54,643 nucleotides of DNA from Opitutus sp. GAS368. Lineage in GTDB: Bacteria > Verrucomicrobiota > Verrucomicrobiia > Opitutales > Opitutaceae. The notes under the pieces were generated by a model. It was not told the origin of the DNA. It made no database searches and was given only the letters and a program-made list of their open reading frames with translations. Both the position numbers and the translations under genes were made by a program. The stretch is from the NCBI GenBank assembly GCA_945871085.1, contig CAMBVX010000004.1, forward strand, positions 1-54,643, given 5' to 3'. Shown here one piece after another: positions 44,954 to 54,587 of the stretch. Every line of letters begins with the position of its first letter. Position 1 is the stretch's first letter.

Positions 44954-45630
44954 TCAATCGCCGTTCAGGGTAAAGACGATCGGCACCGCCCTCCGAAAAC
45001 GCACGACGCGCCCGTCTTTCCGGCCAGGTTCAAAGCGCCACCGCGCGATCGCCCGCACGGCCGATTCATTGAAAATCGGATCGCTCGAATCCGTCACCCG
45101 GGGCGAAACCACCGAACCGATTTCGTCCACGAGGAACTCAACGGCTACAGTGCCGGACCGACCATCTTGCTTGGCCTCGAATGCGCAGGCAGGCGGCGTT
45201 GGCGTCCGCGTGCGCGGGGAGCGATCCAGCAACGTGCGGCCGAGCCCGTCGCCCGGATTAAAATTCGCCCCTGCAATGCTCCCGGTCTGAAGCCCGATCG
45301 GACCGAGCGGAACTCTCTCGTATGGCACCCGATTCGACGAGACGGGAACCGCGGGAATTTTGAGTTCGAAGTCGGTGAGCGCCGTTGCCGTCGGCGGTTC
45401 GGGCAAGACGGGCGGCGCAGTGTCCGGAGCGCCTTGCTTTATTTTGGTTTCGCTCACGTCGGGCGGCGGCGGCTCGAGCGTGAGTCCGGGTCAAACTTGA
45501 TGAAGTCAATCGGCGGCGGTTTGACGACATCGGTGACTACACCGTCGGTTTTCGACGGGCCAATACCCCGCAGCAGTCCGGCATGAAGGGCCGCTGCGAT
45601 GGTGCCTGAGACCATAAATTGACGGTCCAT
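44954..45630 (-). pseudogene. tonB: tonB-like gene split by a frameshift
   Basis: From ATG 45630 the frame reads MDRQFMVSGTIAAALHAGLL (a short anchor) and VVKPPPIDFIKFDPD, then runs into stop at about 45454. A one-base correction near 45480-45487 joins it to LEPPPPDVSETKIK and the rest of the protein, which ends with a classic TonB C-terminal domain (GTVAVEFLVDEIG ... AVRAIARWRFEPG). The join restores a Pro-rich TonB spanning 225 residues. TonB transmits proton-motive energy to outer-membrane receptors. The lesion might be real, or an error in a run of GC-rich CCG repeats. Confidence 0.78.
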
Positions 45631-45756
45631 GGGGGTAACGGGTTTGAGATTGATCTGTTCCAACGCCTCCGACGCGCCCGCGGCTTTTTTCTTAGATCCG
45701 AAACCTGCGCCGCCTGAGGTATTGCACCGACGCAATCCATCCCCTTCCTCGGCGCG

Positions 45757-46425
45757 ATGCGTTTTCTTTTTCTTCTCTGTGTGATCGCGAGCGCGACGTG
45801 GGCGAGCGTGCCGCCCGATTTGGCGAGCGCGCTCAAGACGTTTCGCACCGACGCACCGCGGGGCTGGTCGTTCATCCAAACGACGCACGCACAAGGTCAA
45901 AGCCGCGTGGAGCAATTCGACGCCGCCCGGCCTGAGTTCGACCGTTGGACGTTGCTCAAACAAGACGGTCGCGCTCCAAGCGACGAAGAACAAAGCGACT
46001 ACCAACAAAAACTCACCCGTCGCTCCAGTAACCGCACGGCGCCGCTGCTCACCGAGCAGTTGGATCTCTCCAATCCTGAGACCGTTTCCGAGACTCCCGG
46101 ACGCGCCACCTACCGCTGTCGCCTGAAGCCCGGCGAAGCCGGCGACAAGACGGCCGCGTTTCTCCGCGTGACTCTCGTCGTGGACAAATCGACTCACTGC
46201 ATCGAGTCGCTCGAGATTTCTAGCACCGGCGAATTCAGTCCGACGTTTGGCGTTAAAATCGCCGAGATGAAAACCGTCATGACCTACGGCCTCCCCTCCC
46301 ACGGAACTCCGAGCCTACCGCTCACAGTCACCACGCTCCTCCGGGGGCGCGCCTTCCTCGTGAAGTCGCTCGATGCGGAGATGACCCTCGTCTACACGGA
46401 CTACGCGAAGGTCGGGAAAAAATAA
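45757..46425 (+). CDS. Secreted protein of unknown function
   Basis: 222 residues with a signal peptide (MRFLFLLCVIASATWA-SVPP). The mature part contains GWSFIQTTHAQGQSRVEQFD and WTLLKQDGRAPSDEEQSDYQ, then beta-rich segments (FLRVTLVVDKSTHCIESLEI). It resembles the periplasmic outer-membrane lipoprotein-sorting fold (LolA-like) in pattern, but I cannot confirm that by eye. Diverges from tonB across 126 bp and converges on glgB with a 25-bp gap. Confidence 0.7.
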   Translation: MRFLFLLCVIASATWASVPPDLASALKTFRTDAPRGWSFIQTTHAQGQSRVEQFDAARPEFDRWTLLKQDGRAPSDEEQSDYQQKLTRRSSNRTAPLLTEQLDLSNPETVSETPGRATYRCRLKPGEAGDKTAAFLRVTLVVDKSTHCIESLEISSTGEFSPTFGVKIAEMKTVMTYGLPSHGTPSLPLTVTTLLRGRAFLVKSLDAEMTLVYTDYAKVGKK

Positions 46426-46450
46426 CTCGGACCAGGAAACCGATCCAACG

Positions 46451-48667
46451 CTACGCCTCCGCCGTCCACTTGAAGACCGCCGTCGTATGGGCGGGCAGGG
46501 TCACGTTGAACGACTGACTGAAGCCGTCGCGCGCCACGTCCTCGGTGTTGCGCCCGCCGTCGTTGCCGAGACCGCTTCCGCCGTAGTATTCGCTGTTGGT
46601 GTTTAAGACCTCGCGCCAAAAACCATGGCGTGGAACTCCGATGCGATAGTTGCGCGTCGCGCCCCCGAAGTGCCCCACCACAGCGAAGAGCGTGCGCTCT
46701 GCCGGGTCCGAACGCAGATAGGCGATCAGATTCGCGTCACTGTCGTGGCACGAAAGCCAACGGAAGCCCTGGGGATTAAAATCATTGGCGCCGAGCACGG
46801 GCTCACTCGTGTAGAGCTTGTTCAGATCGCGGACCAAGAGGCGGACCCCTTCGTGATCAGGATAGTGGCAGAGATGCCAATCGAGGCTCTTGTCGTGGGC
46901 CCACTCGCGGGACTGCGCGAATTCGTTGCCCATAAAAAGCAGCTTCTTGCCGGGCCACGCCCACATGTGCGCGTAGAGCGAGCGGAGGTGTGCGGCTTTC
47001 TCCGCGATGTGCCATGCCCCCATCTTAAACAGCATCGAAGCCTTTCCGTGCACCACTTCGTCGTGGGAAAATACGGTCACGAATTTTTCGGCATACTGAT
47101 ACAGCATACCGAACGTCAGGTCGCTGTGGTGGTGGCGACGGACGACGGCTTCTTTCGCGAAATACCGGATCGTGTCGTTCATCCAGCCCATGTTCCACTT
47201 CAGATCAAAGCCCAGCCCGCCCTCCTGGGAGGGCTTGCTCACCCCGGGAAATGACGTGCTCTCCTCCGCGATCGTCAACACACCGGGATGATACTGATGC
47301 ACGAGATCGTTCACCCGTCGGAGGAAGTCGATCGCTTCAAGATTTTCGCGGCCGCCAAATTTGTTCGGCACCCACTCGCCTTCCTTGCGCGAATAATCGA
47401 GGTAGAGCATCGACGCCACCGCATCGACACGCAGACCGTCGAGGTGATAGCGGTCCAGCCACGCGAGCGCGTTGGCGATCAGGAAACAGCGAACTTCATT
47501 GCGTCCGTAGTTAAAAATCAGCGTGCCCCAATCCATATGCGCACCTTGGCGCGGATCGGCGTGTTCGTAGAGGTGGGTGCCGTCGAATTCCGCGAGGGCA
47601 AAGCTGTCGCGGGGGAAATGGGCGGGCACCCAGTCGAGAATCACCCCCAGCCCGCGGCTGTGCAGGTGGTCGACGAACCACGCAAAATCCTCGGGCGTCC
47701 CAAAACGGTGCGTGGGCGCGTAGAAGCCGGTGACCTGGTAACCCCACGAGCCGTCAAACGGATGCTCCGCCAACGGCATCACCTCAATGTGCGTAAAGCC
47801 CATGTCGACCGCGTAATCCGCGAGCTGCACCGCCAACTCACGATACGTGAGGGGACGGTCGGCGTCCTCGGGTTTGCGTTTCCACGAGCCGAGGTGGACT
47901 TCGTAGACTGACATCGGCCGGTCGAGCTGACCGGCTTGCGCGCGGCGCTGATCCATCCACGCGCCATCGCTCCAGTGAAATTTCGCGGTGTTGCAGACAA
48001 TCGCGGCGTTGTTCGGCGGCGGCTCAAAGTAGGTGCCATAAGGATCCGTCTTGAGCAAAATGCCGCCGCGCTGGTCGCGAATTTCGAACTTGTAGAGTTC
48101 GCCCTCGCCGAGCCCCGGCACAAACAACTCCCACACGCCCGACGCGCCAAGCGAACGCATCGGATGGAAGCGACCGTCCCATCGGTTGAAATTTCCCACC
48201 ACCGAAATCCGCGACGCCGACGGCGCCCAGACGGCAAACGAAACTCCCGGCACGTTGCCGAGCGACCGGAGGTGGGAACCCAGCTTGTTGTAGATGCGAT
48301 GTTCATTCCCCTCATTGAAGAGGAACAGGTCCTGGTCCCCGAGCGTGGGCAGAAAACAATAGGGATCGAAGAACTGCCGGATCTCGCCGTTCGCGTAGGT
48401 CGCGCGCAATTGGTAACGGAAGACCGTCGGTCGTTTCCCAATAAAAACTTCGAAAACGCCTTCGGGAGCCACCGCTTTCATCGGGTGGGCTTTCGGTGGC
48501 TGCGCGTCGAGCTCCATCACTTCACAGGTCGCGACCCCGCTCAAAAACGCCCGCACGACGACCCCTTGGCTCCGGTTCCGCATCAGGGGATGCATGCCGA
48601 GCACCGAGTGCGGCGTGGCATGTTTCGCTTGCAGCAGGGCGGAGAGGTCGGCTTTGGAAATAATCAC
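46451..48667 (-). CDS. glgB: 1,4-alpha-glucan branching enzyme
   Basis: 738 residues from a GTG start at 48667 (MIISKADLSALLQAKHATPH); the family usually has a similar N-terminus before SVLGMHP. Two N-terminal CBM48 domains (to about 230) are followed by the GH13 barrel: VILDWVPAHFPRD, the nucleophile Asp in GLRVDAVASM (near 411), the acid Glu in IAEESTSFPG (near 466) and FSHDEVVHGKASM. A C-terminal beta domain ends in TTAVFKWTAEA. It adds alpha-1,6 branches to glycogen. No other glg gene is in the window. Divergent from lptD by 118 bp. Confidence 0.96.
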   Translation of the reverse strand: MIISKADLSALLQAKHATPHSVLGMHPLMRNRSQGVVVRAFLSGVATCEVMELDAQPPKAHPMKAVAPEGVFEVFIGKRPTVFRYQLRATYANGEIRQFFDPYCFLPTLGDQDLFLFNEGNEHRIYNKLGSHLRSLGNVPGVSFAVWAPSASRISVVGNFNRWDGRFHPMRSLGASGVWELFVPGLGEGELYKFEIRDQRGGILLKTDPYGTYFEPPPNNAAIVCNTAKFHWSDGAWMDQRRAQAGQLDRPMSVYEVHLGSWKRKPEDADRPLTYRELAVQLADYAVDMGFTHIEVMPLAEHPFDGSWGYQVTGFYAPTHRFGTPEDFAWFVDHLHSRGLGVILDWVPAHFPRDSFALAEFDGTHLYEHADPRQGAHMDWGTLIFNYGRNEVRCFLIANALAWLDRYHLDGLRVDAVASMLYLDYSRKEGEWVPNKFGGRENLEAIDFLRRVNDLVHQYHPGVLTIAEESTSFPGVSKPSQEGGLGFDLKWNMGWMNDTIRYFAKEAVVRRHHHSDLTFGMLYQYAEKFVTVFSHDEVVHGKASMLFKMGAWHIAEKAAHLRSLYAHMWAWPGKKLLFMGNEFAQSREWAHDKSLDWHLCHYPDHEGVRLLVRDLNKLYTSEPVLGANDFNPQGFRWLSCHDSDANLIAYLRSDPAERTLFAVVGHFGGATRNYRIGVPRHGFWREVLNTNSEYYGGSGLGNDGGRNTEDVARDGFSQSFNVTLPAHTTAVFKWTAEA

Positions 48668-48785
48668 GCGGTCGAAAGGGTTGGGCGACTGGGCCGCGCG
48701 TAACGTGGGCCGGGAGTCGGGCGCGGTCTAGCCCGTATTTTGAACTGCCGCGAATCGCCTCGTCCTTCCACTTCGCGACGACGCG

Positions 48786-50948
48786 ATGCGCCGCCGCCCC
48801 GCGGCGCGGAAGCTTGCTTGGCCCGAATGCGCCGCCTTTGCTGCGCCCGTGATTCGCCGCCTCGCCCTATTCGTCCTCCTTGCTGCCGCTGCGCCCTGCC
48901 TGCGGGCGCAGCAACCGCTTGTCACGGACGCCGACGTCCTGGAAGTCGATGCTAAGACCAAAGAAAATGTTTTCCGCGGCCACGCCCGCGTCGCCGACGG
49001 TGTCACCCTGATCACGGCCGACGAAATCCGCTATAACAGCGAGACGGAGACCATCACCGCGATCGGCCACGCGGTCTTCACGCGGCTCGAAATCCGCCTG
49101 CTCGCCGATAAAATTGTCATCCAGCGCCGCGTCCAGAGCTTCACCGCCGAACGCGTCCGGTTCGGCGCACATCCCTACTACGCCGAGGGCGAATCCGCCT
49201 CCGGCACCCTCCAAGAAATCACCCTGACCCAGGCGACCGTCACTTACGGTGAACCCGGCCCCTGGCAGCCGACCTTTCGGGCCGACAAGATCATCTATGC
49301 TCCTGGTCAACGCCTCCGGACGGAAAACGCCCGCGCCGGCATCGGCCACGCGCAGCCCCTGCCCTTCCCTCGCTTACAACAAGATCTCAGGCAGCCCTTC
49401 CCCGGGTTCACGACGCTCAATGGCGGCTACCGCTCCTCGCTCGGCGTCTTCGCCGAAGCCGGCCTGCAACTCCCGACAGCGGCGAACGTCCGCCTCGGCG
49501 GCGATCTTGGCCTCTACTCGGCCCGCGGCGTGATGTTTGGCCCCTCGGGCAGTTACGGCCGCACCGCGGGACTCGCGTCCGACCCTGGGCTTCGCGGCTC
49601 CTTTCGCACCGGTTACATCAATGACCACGGAGACAAGAAATTCGACACGCTGGGCCGTCCCGTGCCGGAGCATCGCGGTTACGTGGAGTGGCAGCACGAG
49701 CAGAAGCTCGCGGAAAATCTTACCCTCACCGCGCAACTCAACTGGTGGAAAGACTCCGAGATTCTCCGCGACTTCCGCCCTCGCGCGTTCTTCCCGGTGC
49801 AACAGCCCGACACGTTCGTCGAAGCCGCCCACGCGGGAGCGAACACCTTTGTGTCGCTGTTCGCTCGCTTCCAACCGAACTCATTTCAGCGCGTGCAGGA
49901 ACGCCTGCCCGAGGTGCGCTTCGACCTGCTGCCACTCGCGGTGGGCAATGGTTTTTACGAACGCTTCAGTGCGAGTGCCGCCGTGCTGCGTGAAGATACC
50001 CCGCTCGGTGGCCCACGGCTCAGCTCCCACCGGCTCGATGCCTATTACTCGCTGGCACGACCGTTCTCCTATCGGGACTACTTTTCCTTCAGTCCAGTCG
50101 CCGGCGCCCGAGTAACCCACTACGCCAATTCCACGGGCCTCACCCGCACCGGCAACTCCACCCGCACCCTCGGCGAAATCGGTTTCGACGCCGCACTCAA
50201 CTCGCGCGCGACCTTCAACTACAAGAATCCCCGCTGGAAGATCGACGGTCTGCGTCATCTCCTCACGCCCCGGGCGAGCTACCGCTATATTCCCGAGGCC
50301 AGCCAGGGCACCGGCCGCATCCCTGCCATCGACCGCCGCACCTTCGCCACCTACCTCCAACCCCTCGGCCTCGGCGACCAACGTAACCTCGACGATCTCA
50401 CCGCCACCCACACTCTCCGTCTCGGCTTCGACAATACGCTGCAAACCCGCGACCCGGTCTACGGCTCCCGCGACCTCCTCACATTGAACGTCGCCAACGA
50501 TTTTCGGTTCAAGCGCAACGCCACCACCGCCGGCCCCGAGCGCCGCGTTTCGGAAGTCCACACGGAACTCGCCCTCGCACCCGCCGCCTGGGTGTCGGTC
50601 GACTTGTATCAGAGCTTCGCACCGCAGACCTTCACCCTGCGCGAGTTCAACACCGGCATTACCCTGCGCGACGGCGACGTGTGGTCCGCGCGTTTTTCCA
50701 ATAATTTTCTGCGCCACGAGATTCAAGACTACCAACTCGACGCTCGGCTGCGGCTCAACGAGACCTACGACGCGCTCACCCGCCTGCACTACGACGCCCG
50801 CAAACGCCGCTTCAACGAGCAGGCCTACGGGCTCTCCCAAAATCTTGGCAACACTTGGCTGGTTTCCTACCTTGTCAGCCTCTACTCGGGCCCCCGCCGC
50901 GAGAGCCATTTCGGCCTAAACGTGCAAATCCAAGCCCGAGGTTTCTGA
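48786..50948 (+). CDS. lptD: LPS-assembly protein LptD-like
   Basis: 720 residues from ATG 48786; GTG 48849 gives a tidier signal peptide (IRRLALFVLLAAAAPCLRAQ) and is an alternative start. An OstA/LptA-like periplasmic domain (residues 45-150: LEVDAKTKENVFRGHARVAD, DEIRYNSETETITAIGHAVF) precedes a large outer-membrane beta-barrel (about 210-720) ending in VQIQARGF with terminal Phe. The OstA plus barrel order is that of LptD, which inserts lipopolysaccharide into the outer leaflet. The conserved Cys pairs of E. coli LptD are not evident. Sequence is divergent, so function rests on architecture. Confidence 0.82.
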   Translation: MRRRPAARKLAWPECAAFAAPVIRRLALFVLLAAAAPCLRAQQPLVTDADVLEVDAKTKENVFRGHARVADGVTLITADEIRYNSETETITAIGHAVFTRLEIRLLADKIVIQRRVQSFTAERVRFGAHPYYAEGESASGTLQEITLTQATVTYGEPGPWQPTFRADKIIYAPGQRLRTENARAGIGHAQPLPFPRLQQDLRQPFPGFTTLNGGYRSSLGVFAEAGLQLPTAANVRLGGDLGLYSARGVMFGPSGSYGRTAGLASDPGLRGSFRTGYINDHGDKKFDTLGRPVPEHRGYVEWQHEQKLAENLTLTAQLNWWKDSEILRDFRPRAFFPVQQPDTFVEAAHAGANTFVSLFARFQPNSFQRVQERLPEVRFDLLPLAVGNGFYERFSASAAVLREDTPLGGPRLSSHRLDAYYSLARPFSYRDYFSFSPVAGARVTHYANSTGLTRTGNSTRTLGEIGFDAALNSRATFNYKNPRWKIDGLRHLLTPRASYRYIPEASQGTGRIPAIDRRTFATYLQPLGLGDQRNLDDLTATHTLRLGFDNTLQTRDPVYGSRDLLTLNVANDFRFKRNATTAGPERRVSEVHTELALAPAAWVSVDLYQSFAPQTFTLREFNTGITLRDGDVWSARFSNNFLRHEIQDYQLDARLRLNETYDALTRLHYDARKRRFNEQAYGLSQNLGNTWLVSYLVSLYSGPRRESHFGLNVQIQARGF

Positions 50949-51600
50949 CCACCCACCCGCTGTGCGGACGCAGACGGGGCCGCCGAACCTCGCCAAGTTA
51001 GCGTTCACTGACGCAATGGCCAAATAAAGCAGGAGCCGGTCGATCTCAGCCGCCACGGCTGGATCGCCCACAGAATTTGTTCCCACGTCACACCAGAAGT
51101 TTTTTTTGGCGCGGGCGTGAACGGTGAGAATGAAGAGGTCGGCCGTGGCGCGCTGGAAGTATTTTGGTTCTTCGCTGCGCCAACGACTGCGGCTGAGGGT
51201 CAGACACCGCGCTTGGGTTTGGGGTCGATGCAAGTGATTTAATACCAACGTCATTTGAGTTTTTGACTGCTGGTAGCGACGCGCGTGAGCGAGGCGTGTT
51301 TCGACTATCGTCCAAATATCACGAGACGTGGATATAAATACATGGCGGATAAGACGGGAATTGTTTTCCGGAAAACCCCTGCGCCAGCTGCCGTCTTGTG
51401 CGTGCGGGCGACCTCGGCACGAAGGGGATCGAGATCACCTGGGCGCCCGCCGCCCAACGCCGCGGCGGGCGCGCGCGCCACCCCGCTGGGGTGCCTGGCG
51501 GCTCGTGAAAAATATTTCTTCCGCCATCCGAGGTTCCCGCCCGGCCAGTGGCTCCCGGCTCGCCGCTGCCGCAGAACCCTTGGTCCCGCGCTCCGCCTCC

Positions 51601-51644
51601 TGCGTGATTCCTGCGCGGCTCCTGCGCGATTCCTGCGCGGCTCC
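51601..51644. repeat. Four 11-bp tandem repeats
   Basis: TGCGTGATTCC, TGCGCGGCTCC, TGCGCGATTCC and TGCGCGGCTCC follow each other without spacing, equally describable as two 22-bp units. Slippage origin is likely; no function visible. Confidence 0.85.
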
Positions 51645-51674
51645 GGCCAAAACGAAACGTCAGTCTCCTATTAT

Positions 51675-51799
51675 ACCAACGTCCTTTGAACTCTGGACTT
51701 TTGGTAGCCGCGAGCGCCAGCGAGTGGACGGATGACCACTCGCTGGCGCTCGCGGCTACCGGGCAAATCAAAGTCTGAATCTTTTGGGCGATTGATATA
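51675..51799. repeat. 125-bp repeat, copy 1, with a perfect 25-bp palindrome
   Basis: Contains two 25-bp arms, 51703-51727 and 51736-51760, that are exact reverse complements (GGTAGCCGCGAGCGCCAGCG plus AGTGG) around an 8-base loop. The flanks ACCAACGTCC(T)TTGAACTCTGG and GGCAAATCAAAGTCTGAATC are shared with copy 2. The arm is the REP-like motif also present as a fragment at 7444. Confidence 0.92.
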
Positions 51800-51866
51800 A
51801 CGTCCGCCTCATCAGCCCCCGTAGCGGCGAGCGCCAGCGAGCCGATCAATAGCGAGTGGACCTCAG

Positions 51867-51991
51867 ACCAACGTCCGTTGAACTCTGGACTTTTCGGTAG
51901 CCGCGAGTGCCAGCGAGTGGACGGATCACCACTCGCTGGCGCTCGCGGCTACCCGGCAAATCAACGTCTGAATCATTCGGGCGATTGCTAT
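51867..51991. repeat. 125-bp repeat, copy 2
   Basis: Same length and order as copy 1, 67 bp further on and in the same orientation. Arms 51896-51920 and 51929-51953 differ from perfect pairing at one base (GAGTGCC against GAGCGCC). Between the copies lies a further half-arm (about 51820-51860) so the cluster has grown by duplication. Confidence 0.92.
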
Positions 51992-51997
51992 TATTCG

Positions 51998-52102
51998 GTC
52001 ACTTGCCTCGCGAAAATCACCCGGCGCGGAGTGTAACCCAATACGTTACACTCCCTCTGAAATCGGGGGGTGAATCCGGGCCCTATATAATAGAGTAATA
52101 CT
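51998..52102 (-). repeat. 105-bp dispersed repeat, copy B (inverted)
   Basis: Reverse complement of this interval aligns end to end with copy A at 41481-41585. The internal palindrome GAGTGTAACCCAATACGTTACACTC lies at about 52029-52053. It starts 7 bp after the second 125-bp repeat. Confidence 0.85.
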
Positions 52103-52718
52103 CACACTGATACTAAACGCCGATGCTCCCGAGTGACTCGGCGGTCCGCGCGGGCGGCCGGCGCGCCGGCTCTGCGCTGCGCCGCGGAGCCACGCGGTCG
52201 GATCGTCCCCGCCGCCGCGCAGTCCCGCGACCTCCGCCGTGTCCTGCCGGGCGAGCGAAGCCACCACCCGCTGGCGCGGCCCCCGCGCGGTGCGCACCGG
52301 CTCGCACCGCGGCCAGTAAATGTAACCGCCGCACCGCGCCTTTTTATTTTCCGCCGCAGAAACCGGCCGGCATGATCGCGGAATCCGCCGCGCCGCACAA
52401 GGGGAGGGGGGGGCACTACCTAGTCCGGACGCCTTCGGTTCCCTCGCCGGCACACCTTCGCCGGGGACGCCTCACCTCTGAAAAACTTTTTTCGGCTACT
52501 GCCCGCACGGACGAACTTGGGCTAACCGACCGACGTGTAAGGTCGGGGCTCGCGACAAGAAGTCGTCAACGCCGCGAACTCGGAAAACGAACTTAACAGG
52601 TTTTTGATAAAAGAAGGTAAACGGAGTCGGTGCCAGTTTAGTCGCAATTAGAAAGCGACGTCCGATTCCTGCCGATAGTCCCAAAAAACGAAACGTCTCC
52701 TCCACCGATCTATACAAA

Positions 52719-54587
52719 ATGAAAACGACCAGCCCGAAAACTCCAGACCTCACCCGCCGCTCGTTCCTGCAACGCGGCGGTATTGCTGCTGCCCTCGCGG
52801 CCGGTATCGGCCCCTACCTGCGGCTCACTCCCAGCGCGTTCGCCAACGCGGGGCCCGCGACCCCGTTCCGGTTTACCCCGTTCACCCGCCCACTGCCGAT
52901 TCCCGGCCGCCTGGCTCCCGCTGTATTGAACCCCGCCCCCGGATCGTCCGCAGCGGCGGTCGGTTCGCCCGGGGTGTACCACGGCATCGCGCCCGAGTAC
53001 AATCCATCCCACTCTTTCAACAAAGCCAGCTGGGTGCTGAACGATCCCGAGACCGGCCGACCCTTCGCCGAAAAACGGCATACCCTCAACTTCCGTCGCG
53101 GCACGGCGCAAATTCTCCCGAACGTAAACACGCCCATCTTAGGCTACAATGGCTCCACCCCCGGGCCGACTATCCGGGCCCGGTTGGGCGAGCCGATGGT
53201 GATCCGGACGAAGAATGAACTCGCGGACACCGAAACATCGTTGCACCTGCACGGCGGGCACACGCCATCGCACGCCGACGGCCATCCCTGCTTTTACGTC
53301 TTCCCGAATCAGCAGCGCGACTATTTCTACCCGCACATCGCGCCCAAGGTGAACGGCGTCCAGGACGTGACCGAGGCCCCCAGCACGATGTGGTATCACG
53401 ATCACGGCAACGATGTCACGGCCCACAACGTCACGCAGGGGATGGCCGGCTTTTGCCTGCTCACCGACACCCTCGAGGAAAATTTCATCAAAAATCGCTA
53501 CCTGCCCGATGTCGATCTGCGGGACAGCGCCGGCAAGCTCATGCTCACCCCTGCCGGTGCCACCCAGCAGGGCCTGTATGATATCCCGCTCGCTTTCACC
53601 GACCAGCGCCTTAACGCCGACGGGTCGATCCATTGGGACCCGATGGACCACGACGGCCGCCTCGGCGACCTCTTCACGGTCAATGGCGTCACCCAGCCGT
53701 TTCTCAACGTCGAGCCCCGCAAATACCGCTTCCGTTTACTCGGTTGCTCGCCCGCCCGCCACTACGTGATGCGCCTGAGCAACGGCCAGACGATGCAGCA
53801 GTTCGGCAATGACAGCTGGCTGCTCCCCAAAGCCATTACCACCTCTCAAATCTACCTGAACCCAGCCCGCCGGGCCGATATCGTGGTCGATTTCAGCAAA
53901 CTCGCTGGGAAGACGATCTACCTGGAGAACATCATGCAGCAGACCAGCGGGCGTAAAGCCGATGGCATCGATCCGAAGAATCCGGTCAAGATCATCAAGT
54001 TCAACGTCGGCAAAACCGTGAACAAAGCGTATCCGGATTTCTCCCTACCGACCGGCACGATTCGTCCGCACACCAACATTGCCGAGTCCGAAGCCACTGT
54101 CACCCGCTACTTCGACTTCAACCGCTCCAACGGCGCCTGGCAGATCAACGGCGAGTTCTACTCCGCCTACCGCTGCGACGCCCAGATCCGCAAGGGCGCG
54201 GTCGAAAAATGGGTTCTGCGCAACAGCAGCGGAGGCTGGTGGCACCCCATCCACATCCACGTCGAATCGCACCAGGTGCTCCGGGTCAACGGCAAGGCGC
54301 CGAGCGACCCGTTTCAATTCAAAAGCGATCACACCCAACTCGAGGCCAACACGACGGCCGAGATCCTCATGAAGTTCCGCACCTTTGACGGACCGTTTGT
54401 GTTCCACTGCCACAACAACAATCACGAGGACATGCGCATGATGAAGCAGATGGAAATCTGCGGGGTCAATCCGGCCACCGGCGCCACCAATCCTCCCCAC
54501 TTGAATGGGCAATGGTTCAGCGTCCCGCCAGAGATCTGCGGCGTGCCGACTGACTACATCAAGAAACATCCCGGGCTCTTCAGCTAA
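52719..54587 (+). CDS. Tat-exported multicopper oxidase (bilirubin oxidase/CotA-like)
   Basis: 622 residues with a Tat signal (TRRSFLQRGGIAAALAAG; cleavage near SAFANA). Three cupredoxin domains carry the four copper motifs: HLHGGH (176-181), WYHDHGND (225-232), HPIHIHVESH (509-518) and HCHNNNHEDMRMM (563-575), including the type 1 Cys. The layout resembles spore-coat laccase CotA and bilirubin oxidase rather than CueO; there is no Met-rich insert. It would oxidise phenolics or metals in the periplasm with O2 reduced to water. The natural substrate is unknown. No copper resistance genes are visible nearby. Confidence 0.9.
   Translation: MKTTSPKTPDLTRRSFLQRGGIAAALAAGIGPYLRLTPSAFANAGPATPFRFTPFTRPLPIPGRLAPAVLNPAPGSSAAAVGSPGVYHGIAPEYNPSHSFNKASWVLNDPETGRPFAEKRHTLNFRRGTAQILPNVNTPILGYNGSTPGPTIRARLGEPMVIRTKNELADTETSLHLHGGHTPSHADGHPCFYVFPNQQRDYFYPHIAPKVNGVQDVTEAPSTMWYHDHGNDVTAHNVTQGMAGFCLLTDTLEENFIKNRYLPDVDLRDSAGKLMLTPAGATQQGLYDIPLAFTDQRLNADGSIHWDPMDHDGRLGDLFTVNGVTQPFLNVEPRKYRFRLLGCSPARHYVMRLSNGQTMQQFGNDSWLLPKAITTSQIYLNPARRADIVVDFSKLAGKTIYLENIMQQTSGRKADGIDPKNPVKIIKFNVGKTVNKAYPDFSLPTGTIRPHTNIAESEATVTRYFDFNRSNGAWQINGEFYSAYRCDAQIRKGAVEKWVLRNSSGGWWHPIHIHVESHQVLRVNGKAPSDPFQFKSDHTQLEANTTAEILMKFRTFDGPFVFHCHNNNHEDMRMMKQMEICGVNPATGATNPPHLNGQWFSVPPEICGVPTDYIKKHPGLFS

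Larger units (their letters stand above)
50949..52718. other. 1.77-kb repeat-rich intergenic island
   Basis: No supported gene. A 112-codon frame on the minus strand (50916-51254) overlaps the end of lptD and has no family resemblance. The island contains a degenerate repeat near 51243-51300, four 11-bp tandem units (51601-51644), two 125-bp direct repeats with large palindromes, a third related arm near 51820-51860, and the inverted copy B of the 105-bp repeat. Base composition swings between very GC-rich (52121-52300) and AT-rich (52590-52640) stretches. The promoter for the oxidase gene must lie in the last few hundred bases. Confidence 0.7.

Noticed and set aside
50916-51254. 112-codon minus-strand frame after lptD
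   Set aside because: Overlaps the lptD 3' end, has no recognisable motif and sits in repeat-rich DNA; too weak to call.
41481-52102. Composite transposon bounded by the 105-bp repeats
   Set aside because: The interval contains core genes such as glgB and lptD, and no transposase; dispersed repeats are a simpler reading.
52123-52596. Arg/Pro-rich frame before the oxidase gene
   Set aside because: Composition artefact of a GC-rich stretch; no start signal or family similarity.
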